Shown: positions 37,520-47,614 of the stretch, piece after piece
Position numbering within the stretch: the stretch's first letter is position 1
How the letters are laid out: every line of letters begins with the position of its first letter
Assembly (NCBI RefSeq): GCF_009659535.1
Contig: NZ_VJZZ01000008.1
Span: 126,001 to 190,000 of the forward strand
Source: Aggregicoccus sp. 17bor-14
GTDB lineage: Bacteria; Myxococcota; Myxococcia; Myxococcales; Myxococcaceae
Reading direction: 5' to 3'
DNA length: 64,000 nt
The notes under the pieces: generated by a model
Database searches by the model: none
Told to the model about the DNA's origin: nothing
What the model saw: only the letters and a program-made list of their open reading frames with translations
Program-made: the position numbers and the translations under genes

Positions 37520-38251
37520 CTAGGCGAAGCGCACGAGGCCGGGGAGCACCTCGCCGCTCTTCCCCTGTACGAAGTGGTGGAAGGCGTGGCCGTTGTCCGC
37601 CGGGTCCGCGTTCACGAGCCAGCACTGGGCGCCCGCCTCGCGCGCGACCTCCACCAGGCCGGCCGCCGGGTACACCGCGCCGGAGGTGCCGGCGGCGAGG
37701 AACACGAGCCGCGAGCCCGGCCCCGCCTCGATGAAGCGCTGGATGCGCGCGAGGTTGCGCTCGTCGAGCGCCTCGCCGAACCAGACGATGTGCGGGCGCA
37801 GGGAGCCACCGCACGCACCGCAGCGCGGCACCTCGCCGGCGGCATAGGCCGTGCGGTCCTCGAAGGGGGCGCGGCTGCAGCCCGCGCAGCGGCTCTTGAA
37901 GAGCTCGCCGTGCAGCTCCACCACGCGCTCGCTGCCGGCGAGCCGGTGCAGCCCATCCACGTTCTGGGTGGCGAGCAGGAAGCGGTCCCCGAGCCGGCGC
38001 TCCCACTCCACCAGCGCCCGGTGCCCGGGGTTGGGCTGCACGCCCGCGGCCGCCTGACGCCGCTGTGAGTAGAAGCGCCACACCAGCGCCGGGTCGCGGC
38101 GGAAGCCCTGCGGCGAGGCCACCTCCTGCACCGGGTGGCGCTCCCAGAGGCCGTCGATGCCGCGGAACGTGGGAATTCCGCTCTCAGCGGAGACGCCGGC
38201 CCCGGTGAGCACGAGGAGCCGGGTGGAGGGGTCGATTCGCAGTGTTTCCAA
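37520..38251 (-). CDS. cobB: NAD-dependent protein deacylase (Sir2/CobB type)
   Basis: The TTG at 38251 follows GGAGA by a few bases and gives 243 residues. Hallmarks are GAGVSAESGIPTFRG, TQNVDGLH, catalytic His114 and four zinc cysteines (C122, C125, C144, C147). Tyr61 and Arg64 (YSQR) form the YxxR motif of CobB/SIRT5-like enzymes that also remove succinyl and malonyl groups. It removes acyl groups from lysines using NAD. It is divergent from the fRMsr gene (spacing 103 bases) and could share a regulatory region with it. Confidence 0.95.
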   Translation of the reverse strand: METLRIDPSTRLLVLTGAGVSAESGIPTFRGIDGLWERHPVQEVASPQGFRRDPALVWRFYSQRRQAAAGVQPNPGHRALVEWERRLGDRFLLATQNVDGLHRLAGSERVVELHGELFKSRCAGCSRAPFEDRTAYAAGEVPRCGACGGSLRPHIVWFGEALDERNLARIQRFIEAGPGSRLVFLAAGTSGAVYPAAGLVEVAREAGAQCWLVNADPADNGHAFHHFVQGKSGEVLPGLVRFA

Positions 38252-38354
38252 CGGGTCTCCGTGTCCTGCCCTGAACTGGGGTACAGTCGGCGCTCCATTC
38301 CAGCACGGCGCGCATCTGTCCGAGTGCCCCCCCGCGCCGTCGAGGTTTCACACC

Positions 38355-38849
38355 ATGGCTGAAGTCACCCTGGATCTGCGAGGCAAGCCCAAGGCCGAGG
38401 CGTACGCCGAGCTGAAGCGTCACACCGAGGCCGTGCTCGAGGGCATCGACGACGACATCGCTGGGATGTCCACGATGAGCTGCCTCCTGCACCACGCCTT
38501 CGGCCACCTGTGGACGGGCTTCTACCGGGTGGTGACGCCGGGCAAGCTGCTGCGCGTGGGGCCCTACCAGGGCACGCTGGGCTGCCTGGAGATCACCTTC
38601 GGCAAGGGCGTGTGCGGCACCTCCGCCGCCGAGGGCAAGACGCTGGTGGTGGAGGACGTGCACGCCTTCCCCGGCCACATCACCTGCGACGGCCGCTCGG
38701 CCTCGGAGATCGTGGTCCCGGTGTTCGGCAAGAACCGCGAGCTCATCGCGGTGCTCGACATCGACAGCGAGCACAAGGCCGCGTTCGACCAGGAGGACCG
38801 CCGCCACCTCGAGGAGATGATGGGCTGGTTCTCGCGCGCGAAGCGCTAG
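38355..38849 (+). CDS. msrC: Free methionine-(R)-sulfoxide reductase (GAF type)
   Basis: The 164-residue protein is a single GAF domain with three cysteines (C77, C87, C111) whose spacing of 10 and 24 residues equals that in E. coli fRMsr. The conserved stretches GPYQGTLGCLEI, GVCGTSAAEGKTLVVEDVH and FPGHITCDGRS are present. It reduces free (not protein-bound) Met-R-sulfoxide, probably with thioredoxin. ATG 38355 was chosen over upstream in-frame codons because the family starts there. Its stop is 3 bases from the convergent cmk stop. Confidence 0.95.
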   Translation: MAEVTLDLRGKPKAEAYAELKRHTEAVLEGIDDDIAGMSTMSCLLHHAFGHLWTGFYRVVTPGKLLRVGPYQGTLGCLEITFGKGVCGTSAAEGKTLVVEDVHAFPGHITCDGRSASEIVVPVFGKNRELIAVLDIDSEHKAAFDQEDRRHLEEMMGWFSRAKR

Positions 38850-38852
38850 GGG

Positions 38853-39554
38853 CTAGGCGCTGCCCAGGCGCTTGCGGATCTCGGTCTCCAGGTGGGTGAC
38901 CACCTCGGAGAGCGGGAAGGCGCTGGAGTCGAGGCGGATGGCGTCGTCGGCCGCCTTGAGCGGCGCCACCTCGCGCTCGGAGTCGGCGCGGTCGCGCGCC
39001 TGCTGGTCCGCGAGCACCTCGGAGAGCGAGCTCTCCACGCCCTTCTGGAACAGCTCCTCGTAGCGGCGGCGCGCGCGCACCTCGGGGTTCGCCTCGAGGA
39101 AGAACTTCAGGTCCGCGTCCGGGAACACCACCGTGCCGATGTCGCGGCCCTCGAGGATGGCGCCGCGCTCGGACTCCAGCGCGAGCCGCCGCTGCAGCGC
39201 GAGCAGCCCCGCGCGCACCACCGGGCGGCTCGACACCTGCGAGGCCCCCATCGAGTTCTCGGGGGTGCGGATGGCCTGAGACACGTCCTCGCCGTCGAGG
39301 AAGACCCGGTTCTCCTCCCCCACCACCTTGAAGTGCACGTGCACGCGGCCCAGCAGCTTCTCCAGGCCCGCGTCGTCGTCGAAGGCCAACCCCTCGCGCC
39401 GCGCCTTGAGCGCCACGCAGCGGTAGATGGCGCCGGTGTCCACGAGCGAGAAGTTGAGCCGGCGCGCGAGCAGCTTGGAGACGCTGGACTTGCCGGCGCC
39501 CGCGGGCCCGTCGATGGCCACGATGAAGGGACGCTGAACGGGGCGGCCGCTCAC
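38853..39554 (-). CDS. cmk: Cytidylate kinase
   Basis: The GTG at 39554 overlaps the hisC stop (GTGA) and gives 233 residues, close to the usual ~225. The P-loop GPAGAGKSS (about residues 16-24), the CMP-binding LVDTGAIYR, the SQVSSRPVVR and the GRDIGTVVFPDA lid are all present. It phosphorylates CMP and dCMP with ATP. It is the third gene of the accA-hisC-cmk set. Confidence 0.96.
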   Translation of the reverse strand: MSGRPVQRPFIVAIDGPAGAGKSSVSKLLARRLNFSLVDTGAIYRCVALKARREGLAFDDDAGLEKLLGRVHVHFKVVGEENRVFLDGEDVSQAIRTPENSMGASQVSSRPVVRAGLLALQRRLALESERGAILEGRDIGTVVFPDADLKFFLEANPEVRARRRYEELFQKGVESSLSEVLADQQARDRADSEREVAPLKAADDAIRLDSSAFPLSEVVTHLETEIRKRLGSA

Positions 39555-40636
39555 GCGAGGATCTCCTTCAGCGCCGCCACGCAGCGCAGGTTCTCCTCGC
39601 GCGTGCCCACGCTGATGCGCAGGCACGTGGGGTAGCCGTTGCTCGGGCGCACGATGACGCCGCGGCGCAGCAGCTGCTCGTAGACCTCGCCCGCGGGGCG
39701 GTGCACGTCCGCGAGCACGAAGTTCGCGTGGCTCTGCGTGAGCGTGATGCCCAGCTTGGGAAGCTCCTGCTCGTAGTACGCGCGCCCCTGCAGGTTGTTC
39801 TCGCGGGTGCGGCGCACGTGCTCCGCGTCGTCCAGCGCCGCGACCCCGGCCGCCTGGGCGAGGTTCGTGAGGTTGAAGGGCATGCGGCCGCGCTGCACGT
39901 AGCCCGCGAGCTTCGCGTCCATCACGCCGTAGCCGAGGCGCACGCCGGCGAGCCCGTAGATCTTGCTGAAGGTGCGCAGCGCGATGACGTTCGGGTGCGT
40001 GCGGAAGTACTCGAGGCCGCTCGCGTACTCGCTCCAGTCCACGAACTCGAAGTAGGCCTCGTCGTAGACCACCAGCAGCTCTTGGGGCACCGCGGCGAGG
40101 AAGGCCTCGAACTCGCTGCGCGAGAAGGCCGTGCCCGTGGGGTTGTCCGGGTTCGCGAGGAACACCATGCGGGTGCGCGGGGTCACCGCGCGCGCCATCG
40201 CCGGCAGGTCGTAGCGGTGCCCCGCCTTCATCGGCACCTCGACGAAGGGCCGCCCGTGCGCCTGCGCGCTGATGCGGTAGGCCGGGAAGGAGCCCTGGGC
40301 GAGGAGGATCTCGTCCTCCGCCGTGGTGAAGGTGCGGATGAGCAGCTCGATGAGCTCGTTGGAGCCGCTTCCCAGCACCAGCTCCTCGGGCTTCACGCCC
40401 AGGTGCCCGCTGAGCTTGCGCACCAGCGTGAAGCTGGCCGCGTCCGGGTACAGGTGCACGCTCTTCGCGGCCTGCTGCATCGCCTCCACCGCGCGCGGGC
40501 TCGGGCCCAGCGGGTTCTCGTTGGAGGCGAGCTTGATGACGCCCTTGAGGCCGTACTCGCGCTCTGTCTCCTCGATGGGCTTGCCCGGGACGTACGCCTT
40601 GAGGGTCTCGATGTAGGGCTGGACGAGCGTTCGCAT
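39551..40636 (-). CDS. hisC: Histidinol-phosphate aminotransferase
   Basis: The 361-residue protein is a fold-type I PLP enzyme with LASNENPLGPSP at the N-terminus, NPDNPTGTAF, YDEAYFEF and the PLP-binding Lys in TFSKIYGLAGVRLGYG. It exchanges the amino group between histidinol phosphate and 2-oxoglutarate in histidine biosynthesis; related aminotransferases of other pathways are similar. It lies 16 bases after accA and overlaps cmk by 4 bases. The other his genes are absent from the window. Confidence 0.93.
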   Translation of the reverse strand: MRTLVQPYIETLKAYVPGKPIEETEREYGLKGVIKLASNENPLGPSPRAVEAMQQAAKSVHLYPDAASFTLVRKLSGHLGVKPEELVLGSGSNELIELLIRTFTTAEDEILLAQGSFPAYRISAQAHGRPFVEVPMKAGHRYDLPAMARAVTPRTRMVFLANPDNPTGTAFSRSEFEAFLAAVPQELLVVYDEAYFEFVDWSEYASGLEYFRTHPNVIALRTFSKIYGLAGVRLGYGVMDAKLAGYVQRGRMPFNLTNLAQAAGVAALDDAEHVRRTRENNLQGRAYYEQELPKLGITLTQSHANFVLADVHRPAGEVYEQLLRRGVIVRPSNGYPTCLRISVGTREENLRCVAALKEILA

Positions 40637-40652
40637 GGGAGGTCTCGGAGGC

Positions 40653-41621
40653 CTAGCGGCCGGTGAACACGCCCAGCTTGCGGAAGCGCTCGTAGCGGTC
40701 CTTGATGAGCTCGTCCGCGCTCATCCCCACCAGCTGGCCCAGGTGCTTGCGCAGCACCTTGCCCATCGCCTCGGCGGCCTTCGCGGGGTCGCGGTGCGCG
40801 CCGCCGGCGGGCTCGGGGATGACCTCGTCGATGACGTTCATCTCGAGCAGGTCCTTCGCCGTGAGCTTCAGCGCGTCCGCCGCCTTGTCGCTCTTGGTCG
40901 CGTCCCGGTAGAGGATGGAGGCGCAGCCCTCGGGGCTGATGACCGAGTAGATGCTGTTCTGCATCATCAGCACGCGGTTGCCCACGCCGATGGCCAGCGC
41001 GCCGCCCGAGCCGCCCTCGCCCACCACGGTGGAGATGACCGGCACCTTGAGCCGGCTCATCACCTCCAGGTTCACCGCGATCGCCTCCGCCTGGCCGCGC
41101 TCCTCGGCGCCCAGGCCGGGGTAGGCGCCCGGCGTGTCGATGAAGGTGAGGATGGGCTTCTCGAAGCGCTCGGCCAGCTCCATCAGCCGGCGCGCCTTGC
41201 GGTAGCCCTCCGGGCGCGGCATCCCGAAGTTGCGCGCCATGTTCTCCTTGGTGTTGCGCCCCTTCTGGTGGCCCATCACCAGCACCGGCTGCCCGTCCAG
41301 GCGCGCGAAGCCGCCCACGATGGAGGGGTCCTCTCCGAAGTGGCGGTCGCCCGCCAGCTCGCAGAAGTCGGTGAACAGGAGGTTCACGTAGTCCAGGAAG
41401 TACGGCCGCGCGTTGTGACGCGACAGCTGCGTGACCTGCCAGCGGGTGAGGTCGCTGAAGATCTTCGTCTGGAGGGTCTTCGCCTTCTTCTCGAGCTTGG
41501 AGATCTCCGAGCTGACGTCCACCGAGCCGCTCTCCGAGAGCGTCTTCAGTTCGTCGATCTTCTTCTCCAGCTCGATGAGCGGGCGCTCGAAGTCGAGCGC
41601 GTAGCCAGTGCCAGTCGCCAT
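40653..41621 (-). CDS. accA: Acetyl-CoA carboxylase carboxyltransferase subunit alpha
   Basis: The ATG at 41621 (an ATG at 41639 is possible) gives 322 residues, the usual AccA length. Family features are the N-terminal helix [53 protein letters not shown] and [10 protein letters not shown]. With AccD it transfers the carboxyl group from biotin to acetyl-CoA to make malonyl-CoA, the first step of fatty-acid synthesis. First gene of the accA-hisC-cmk set. Confidence 0.97.
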   Translation of the reverse strand: MATGTGYALDFERPLIELEKKIDELKTLSESGSVDVSSEISKLEKKAKTLQTKIFSDLTRWQVTQLSRHNARPYFLDYVNLLFTDFCELAGDRHFGEDPSIVGGFARLDGQPVLVMGHQKGRNTKENMARNFGMPRPEGYRKARRLMELAERFEKPILTFIDTPGAYPGLGAEERGQAEAIAVNLEVMSRLKVPVISTVVGEGGSGGALAIGVGNRVLMMQNSIYSVISPEGCASILYRDATKSDKAADALKLTAKDLLEMNVIDEVIPEPAGGAHRDPAKAAEAMGKVLRKHLGQLVGMSADELIKDRYERFRKLGVFTGR

Positions 41622-41709
41622 GGGCGCCGGAACTAGCACCCCCCTCCGGGCCTTTCAATGCACATGCTGTTACGCAGTGCGGCGCCGGAAGGGGCTGGGG
41701 GCGTGGCTG

Positions 41710-43677
41710 CTAGGCCGCCTTGATCTTCGCGGTGGCGCTCAGCGCGTACCACGCGGTGCGGAAGGCCTTGAGCTCGCGCAGGCCGGCCGGGTGGCGGCCC
41801 AGGGCGGGCGCCACCGTGACGGGCAGGCCGATCTTCTTCTCCACGGCCTTGGCCACGTTGAGCTCCACCTTGCGGCGGTTCTCGCACTTGGGGCAGGTGC
41901 TCTTGGGCAGCACGCGGTTCACCAGCACGCGCTCCACCTGCAGCTTGTGCTCCTTGAGGTACTCCACGAGCCGCTCGGTGCGCGCCGCCGCGAGCTCCTC
42001 GCCGCGGGTGACCACCACGAAGCGGCTCTCGCTCGGGCTGGCCAGCGCCGCCTCGAAGCGCTGCACGTGCTTGAGCATGGCGTTCACGTCGTCCGCGAGC
42101 TCGGCGAGCCCCTTGGTGCGGTACTTCGAGAGCAGCTCGGCGAGCGCCGTGAACCAGGCGCGCGCGGTGTGCGCGAGCTCCACCACGCGCACGCCCGTGG
42201 TGCTGGGGGACGGGTCCACCACGATGCGCTTGAAGCGCTCCTGCACCAGCGCGTCCGTGAGGCAGCTGAGCGCCGCGAGCTCGTCGATGCCCGGGGGCGC
42301 GCAGTCCAGCAGGTTGCGCAGGGCGGCGAGGTCCGCGGGGATGTCCTTCTCGCCCTTCGCAGGCACGCCGAAGCCCTTCTCGGCCTTCTCCTTGAGCCGC
42401 TTGCGCAGGGCGTTGAACCAGCCCGCCACGTCCAGCTCGCGCGCGTACAGGCCCTTGGTGCCCTTCACCTGGGTCTCGGTGTCGGTGAGCCGGCTCTGCA
42501 GCACGTCCGAGAGCGAGTGCGCGGGGTCCGTGGAGATGAGGAGCACGGGGCCCTCCTTCTCCGTCAGCGTCACCGCGGCGGCCGCAGCGCAGGAGCTCTT
42601 GCCCACCCCGCCCTGCCCCACGAAGAAGATGAGGCGCGTGGGCGGCAGCGGCGGCGCGGCGATGGGCGGCATGGACGGGGCGCGCACGAGCGCCGGGGGC
42701 CCCTCGGCGGCCGAGAACTCCAGCGCCTTGGTCTCCTTGCCCGCCTTCCACTCCTTCGCCAGCACCTTGAGGTCGTCCAGGCCGCGCGGCGCCTCCTCGC
42801 GCTTGGCGAGCAGCGCCACCGGCAGCGCCTTGTCCAGCAGGTGGTACTTGCGCACGTGGGGGGCCTGCAGGCCGCGGCGGCCCGCGCACGCGGGGCAGCC
42901 GGTGTGGTCCTCCACCTGGTTCACCACCACCTCGTTCACCGGGATGCCGCGCTCGCGCAGCTGCGCGTAGAGCATGCGCGTCTGGGCCTCGGCCACCGGC
43001 TCACCGAGCGTGACCAGGTGGAACGCCGAGCGGGTGCCGTCCTTGAGCAGCGCGAGCAGGCGCTCCACCCGGCTACCCACCTCGCCGAGGAAGCCGCCCG
43101 CGCCGGGGGCCTCCACGGGCTCGGCCTTCGCCGCCTTGCCCGCCTTGGCAGGCTTCTCCGGCACGCCCTTCACCAGGCCGAGGAACTTGCGCAGGCTCGT
43201 GGGCAGGTCGAAGAGGCGCAGCGTGTGCGCCGTGGGGGCCGCGTCCAGCACCACGCGGTCGAAGGTGCCCGCCTCGAGCAGCTCCACCACGTTGAGCAGG
43301 CCCACCAGCTCCTCGAGCCCGGGCACCGCCTGGCTGTAGAGCTTGCCCAGGTCCTCGTCGCTGAGCAGCTGGCCCTTCGTCGCCGCCTTCTGCAGCGCGG
43401 GCACGTACTGCGCGAGGAAGGGCTTCATCACGAGCGACGGGTCGAACTCGGCCGCGTACAGGCCGCCCTCGCCCTTGCCGGCGACGAGCTTCACGGGCTT
43501 GCCCGCGAGCTTCTTCTTCACCACGTCCGAGAGCGCGCCCGAGCCGTCCAGCGAGAGCAGCAGCACCTTCTGCTTCGGCGCGTCGTCCGCCAGGCGCATC
43601 GCGTAGGCAGCTGCCAGGGTGGTCTTTCCAGACCCGCCCTTGCCGCCGAAGAAGTGGAGAACGTGCGCGTCGCTCAT
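41710..43677 (-). CDS. Two-domain ArsA/GET3-like P-loop ATPase
   Basis: The 655-residue protein is a tandem of two related ArsA-type halves. Half one has the deviant Walker A GGKGGSGKTT at residues 11-20 and a CPAC near residue 268; half two has GQGGVGKSS near residue 350 and CPKC near residue 590. Each half therefore carries one CxxC in an equivalent place. Family members are ArsA arsenite pumps and GET3/bacterial Get3-like tail-anchored-protein chaperones. No ars genes lie nearby, so arsenic transport is unlikely. The function of such double bacterial proteins is not established. It is upstream of, but 88 bases away from, accA. Confidence 0.85.
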   Translation of the reverse strand: MSDAHVLHFFGGKGGSGKTTLAAAYAMRLADDAPKQKVLLLSLDGSGALSDVVKKKLAGKPVKLVAGKGEGGLYAAEFDPSLVMKPFLAQYVPALQKAATKGQLLSDEDLGKLYSQAVPGLEELVGLLNVVELLEAGTFDRVVLDAAPTAHTLRLFDLPTSLRKFLGLVKGVPEKPAKAGKAAKAEPVEAPGAGGFLGEVGSRVERLLALLKDGTRSAFHLVTLGEPVAEAQTRMLYAQLRERGIPVNEVVVNQVEDHTGCPACAGRRGLQAPHVRKYHLLDKALPVALLAKREEAPRGLDDLKVLAKEWKAGKETKALEFSAAEGPPALVRAPSMPPIAAPPLPPTRLIFFVGQGGVGKSSCAAAAAVTLTEKEGPVLLISTDPAHSLSDVLQSRLTDTETQVKGTKGLYARELDVAGWFNALRKRLKEKAEKGFGVPAKGEKDIPADLAALRNLLDCAPPGIDELAALSCLTDALVQERFKRIVVDPSPSTTGVRVVELAHTARAWFTALAELLSKYRTKGLAELADDVNAMLKHVQRFEAALASPSESRFVVVTRGEELAAARTERLVEYLKEHKLQVERVLVNRVLPKSTCPKCENRRKVELNVAKAVEKKIGLPVTVAPALGRHPAGLRELKAFRTAWYALSATAKIKAA

Positions 43678-44132
43678 TGCCCTGTGGCCTTCCTAACCCT
43701 CGCAGGCGGCGCCGGAGGCGCTGGCGGCTCAAGTGCCACAGCGCAGGCAGCCGGGATGCCAGGCGAGGAGACGGCCACCGGGCTCTCCGAGGGTGAAATA
43801 GGGCCCCAGAATCCCCCGCCGGGAGGCCAAAAGTCAAGCAGTGGCGCGGGTTTTCGCACCCCGGGCGGGGCGCGTGCGGGGCGCTCGCGGCGGGCGCCGG
43901 AGGGGCTCGCTGCAGGCGCCCGGAGAGGTGCCTAAAGGTGCGGAACCAGGGCAGAAGGGAGCACGGGCCGGACCCGCTCCCGGCCCGCGCAGGACCCCGG
44001 AAAACGCGGGGTCGCGGGCGCCCCGTCCGGCCGCCCTCCAGGCAGCACGGCGGACGCACGGCGCGGGCCCGGACGGCGGGCCCGCTCCGCGGGCTCAACC
44101 AGCGCTCCGCGCCGCTTCGCTCAGCGGGCGTC
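43678..44132. other. 455-base intergenic region
   Basis: It lies between the starts and stops of two leftward genes. I see a small hairpin GCCCGC-TCC-GCGGGC at 44080-44094 that might end the NtrC-type transcript, and the region just right of 43677 should hold the promoter of the ArsA-like gene. Open frames here have no recognisable product and odd composition, so I leave the region uncoded. Confidence 0.4.
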
Positions 44133-45572
<1,440 letters not shown>

Positions 45573-45668
45573 GGGACTACCTCCAGCATGCTGCGTGAGA
45601 GTACGAAGACAGGGGGCCGGGCCCGGCGCGCTCGCCGCGGGGTCCGACCGATGCGCGCGGCGCTCGAA

Positions 45669-46346
45669 TTACGCGCGCGAGAAGACGAGGCGGCAGGTGC
45701 CGCCCCGCAGCTGAAGCTCTACGCCGAGCCGCGCACACGCGCGCTCGAGCCCCGCCACCGCCCCGGGCGCCCGCTCCTGCGCGATGTCGGTGGCCTCCAC
45801 CACCTCCAGCACCACGCGCGCGCCCTCCCCCCTCGCCACCACCGCCACCTCGCTGCCGGCCTCGGCGCGCTCGAAGGCGCGCAGCACGGGCTGCAGCAGC
45901 AGGAAGCCCAGCTCCGACAGGTCCGCGAGCCGCACGTTCAGGCCCGCCTCGACTGCCGGCTGCACCTTGATGCGCCGCCGGCGCCCCTCGTGCCCCAGCA
46001 CCGCGAGCACCCGCTCCAGCGTCTCGGAGAGGCTCGCCTCGCCCGAGGGCCCCGCGCGGTGCACGAGGAACTCCGCGAACTGGCGCAGGATGCCGTCCAC
46101 GCGCGCCACCTGCTCGCGCATCGCGCGCAGGTTCTTCGCCTGCCCCGCGGGCACCTCGCCGTCCTCGCCCTTCAGCTTCTCGTTGAGGACCTCCAGGTTG
46201 ATTGCGAGCGCGTTGAGCGGGTTGCGCACGTCGTGCAGGAGGCTCTCCACGAGCGGCGGCACCGCCGCGTAGCGCGCCGCGTCGAGCACCTCGTCGCCGC
46301 CCGCCTGCGCGTCGGATACACTGGTCACAGCCGTCGAGATAACCAA
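45669..46346 (-). CDS. Degenerate histidine kinase: dimerisation domain with lost ATP-binding motifs
   Basis: The TTG at 46346 follows GAGGAG by 6 bases and gives 225 residues. The H box is intact: His38 in LLHDVRNPLNALAINLEVL. The C-terminal half aligns only loosely with a HATPase fold: the N-box Asn is absent (LGFLLLQPVLRAFERA) and no DxGxG or GxGLGL glycine motif is present. It therefore probably cannot autophosphorylate, but His38 could accept phosphate from another kinase or the protein could act as a phosphotransfer or scaffold partner of the NtrC-type regulator downstream. There is no membrane segment. Confidence 0.8.
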   Translation of the reverse strand: MVISTAVTSVSDAQAGGDEVLDAARYAAVPPLVESLLHDVRNPLNALAINLEVLNEKLKGEDGEVPAGQAKNLRAMREQVARVDGILRQFAEFLVHRAGPSGEASLSETLERVLAVLGHEGRRRRIKVQPAVEAGLNVRLADLSELGFLLLQPVLRAFERAEAGSEVAVVARGEGARVVLEVVEATDIAQERAPGAVAGLERACARLGVELQLRGGTCRLVFSRA

Positions 46347-46402
46347 CGGAAACTCCTCACGTTTGATGCTTGCCCGTCCCCTCCCCGCCCTGCTGCGGCG
46401 AG

Positions 46403-46431
46403 GATTTAGGAATGGGTACCCGGGGCGTCAA
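46403..46431 (-). promoter_or_regulatory. Candidate sigma-70 promoter of the two-component pair
   Basis: On the minus strand TTGACG (46426-46431) is followed after exactly 17 bases by TAAATC (46403-46408). It lies about 60 bases upstream of the TTG start of the kinase-like gene, leaving room for the ribosome site. A small palindrome TTGCC-N6-GGCAA lies upstream at 46449-46464. Confidence 0.45.
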
Positions 46432-46605
46432 CCCTCGGTCAGTAATTCTTGCCGCGAGTGGCAAATTCCCGTTGGGGAACAGGTACTTAGGGAGGGCCCG
46501 AAGTGTCCGGGGGCAGACGTTCGGCGCGCGCGCCGCAGCGGCTCCATCCGCTAGCGGACAGAGTGCGGGCCGGGGAGCCGATGGACGGGATCAGGAAGCG
46601 GGCGC

Positions 46606-47058
46606 CTAGGGCGCCGCGGGCGGGAGCGCGGCGTTGCCGAGCCCCACCAGCTCCAGCTGCAGGCGCGCGGCGTACTCGAAGATGCGCGGGTCCCGGTAGA
46701 ACTCGCCGTACACGATGCGCCGGCAGCCGCTGTTGGCGATGAGCTTGAAGCAGGGCCAGCAGGGGCTCGCCGTCGTGTAGATGGTGGCCCCGTCGATCGC
46801 CACCCCGTTCTTCGCGGCCTGGATGATCGCGTTCGCCTCCGCGTGCACCGTGGCCACGCAGTGCCCGTTCTCCATCAGGTGCCCCACCTCGCTGCAGTGG
46901 GGCAGCCCGCGGATGGAGCCGTTGTAGCCGGTGGAGAGGATGGTCTTGTCGCGCACGAGCAGTGCGCCCACGTGCTTGCGATCGCAGGTGGCGCGGCTCG
47001 CCACCTGCCGCGCGATGTCCATGAAGTACTGATCCCACGAGCTGCGCGTGTCGGCCAT
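46606..47058 (-). CDS. dCMP deaminase-family protein
   Basis: The ATG at 47058 gives 150 residues. The zinc deaminase motif has His72 and Glu74 (VHAEANAI) and Cys100-Cys103 (SPCWPCFK). GYNGSIRGLPHC and an extra Cys/His pair in the first half match dCMP deaminases (ComEB type). It converts dCMP to dUMP for thymidylate synthesis. Alternatives in the CDA superfamily, such as late-competence ComEB, differ mainly by context. Stand-alone leftward gene. Confidence 0.93.
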   Translation of the reverse strand: MADTRSSWDQYFMDIARQVASRATCDRKHVGALLVRDKTILSTGYNGSIRGLPHCSEVGHLMENGHCVATVHAEANAIIQAAKNGVAIDGATIYTTASPCWPCFKLIANSGCRRIVYGEFYRDPRIFEYAARLQLELVGLGNAALPPAAP

Positions 47059-47227
47059 AGGTACGCAGGCTCTAGGCCCGGCGGCCCCGCGTGTCAAAGA
47101 AGGGCCCCCGTGCCCGCTGTCGGCCCCTGAGCAGTTGAGCGGCCCCTGCCGCCACCTGCGGCTGGCCGCCCGCCCGCCCCGTACACATTTTTCCAGTCGA
47201 AGTTCGCGGGAAGGTGGGACGAGCGCG

Positions 47228-47614
47228 ATGCGGGGCTGGGGCCGGGGTTTCGCAGTGGGGCTGTGCGTGATGGCAGGGCAGGCGCTGGCGGCGGAGACCG
47301 CGGGGGCCGTCGCGTCCGACGCCACGTCCGACTTCACGTCGGAGGTGCGCGAGCTGAGCTCCGTGGAGGGGCAGATCTCGCGCGTGGACCTGGCACAGGG
47401 CACCGTGACGCTGCAGCGCGCCGAGGGCGAGCTGGTGATGCGCGTGGACGCCGGGACCACGATCTTCCTCGCCGGGCGCACCGGGGAGCTGAAGGAGCTG
47501 AGCGCGGGCCAGCGCGTGCGCGCCGCCTACGAGCAGGCGCCCGATGGGCGCGGCGCCGTGGCGCAGTGGATCGAGCTGGCGGTGGTGGACGGCGTGCGGG
47601 GCCGGGCGAACTAG
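47228..47614 (+). CDS. Secreted small beta-barrel (DUF5666-like) protein
   Basis: The ATG at 47228 gives 128 residues with a signal peptide ending ALAAE at about residue 22. The mature part has strands VEGQISRVDLAQGTVTLQ, LVMRVDAGTTIFL and ELSAGQRVRAAYEQ, a pattern of the OB-like DUF5666 periplasmic proteins. No cysteine or enzyme motif is seen. Its stop codon overlaps the end of the convergent serine-protease gene by 4 bases. Function unknown. Confidence 0.7.
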   Translation: MRGWGRGFAVGLCVMAGQALAAETAGAVASDATSDFTSEVRELSSVEGQISRVDLAQGTVTLQRAEGELVMRVDAGTTIFLAGRTGELKELSAGQRVRAAYEQAPDGRGAVAQWIELAVVDGVRGRAN

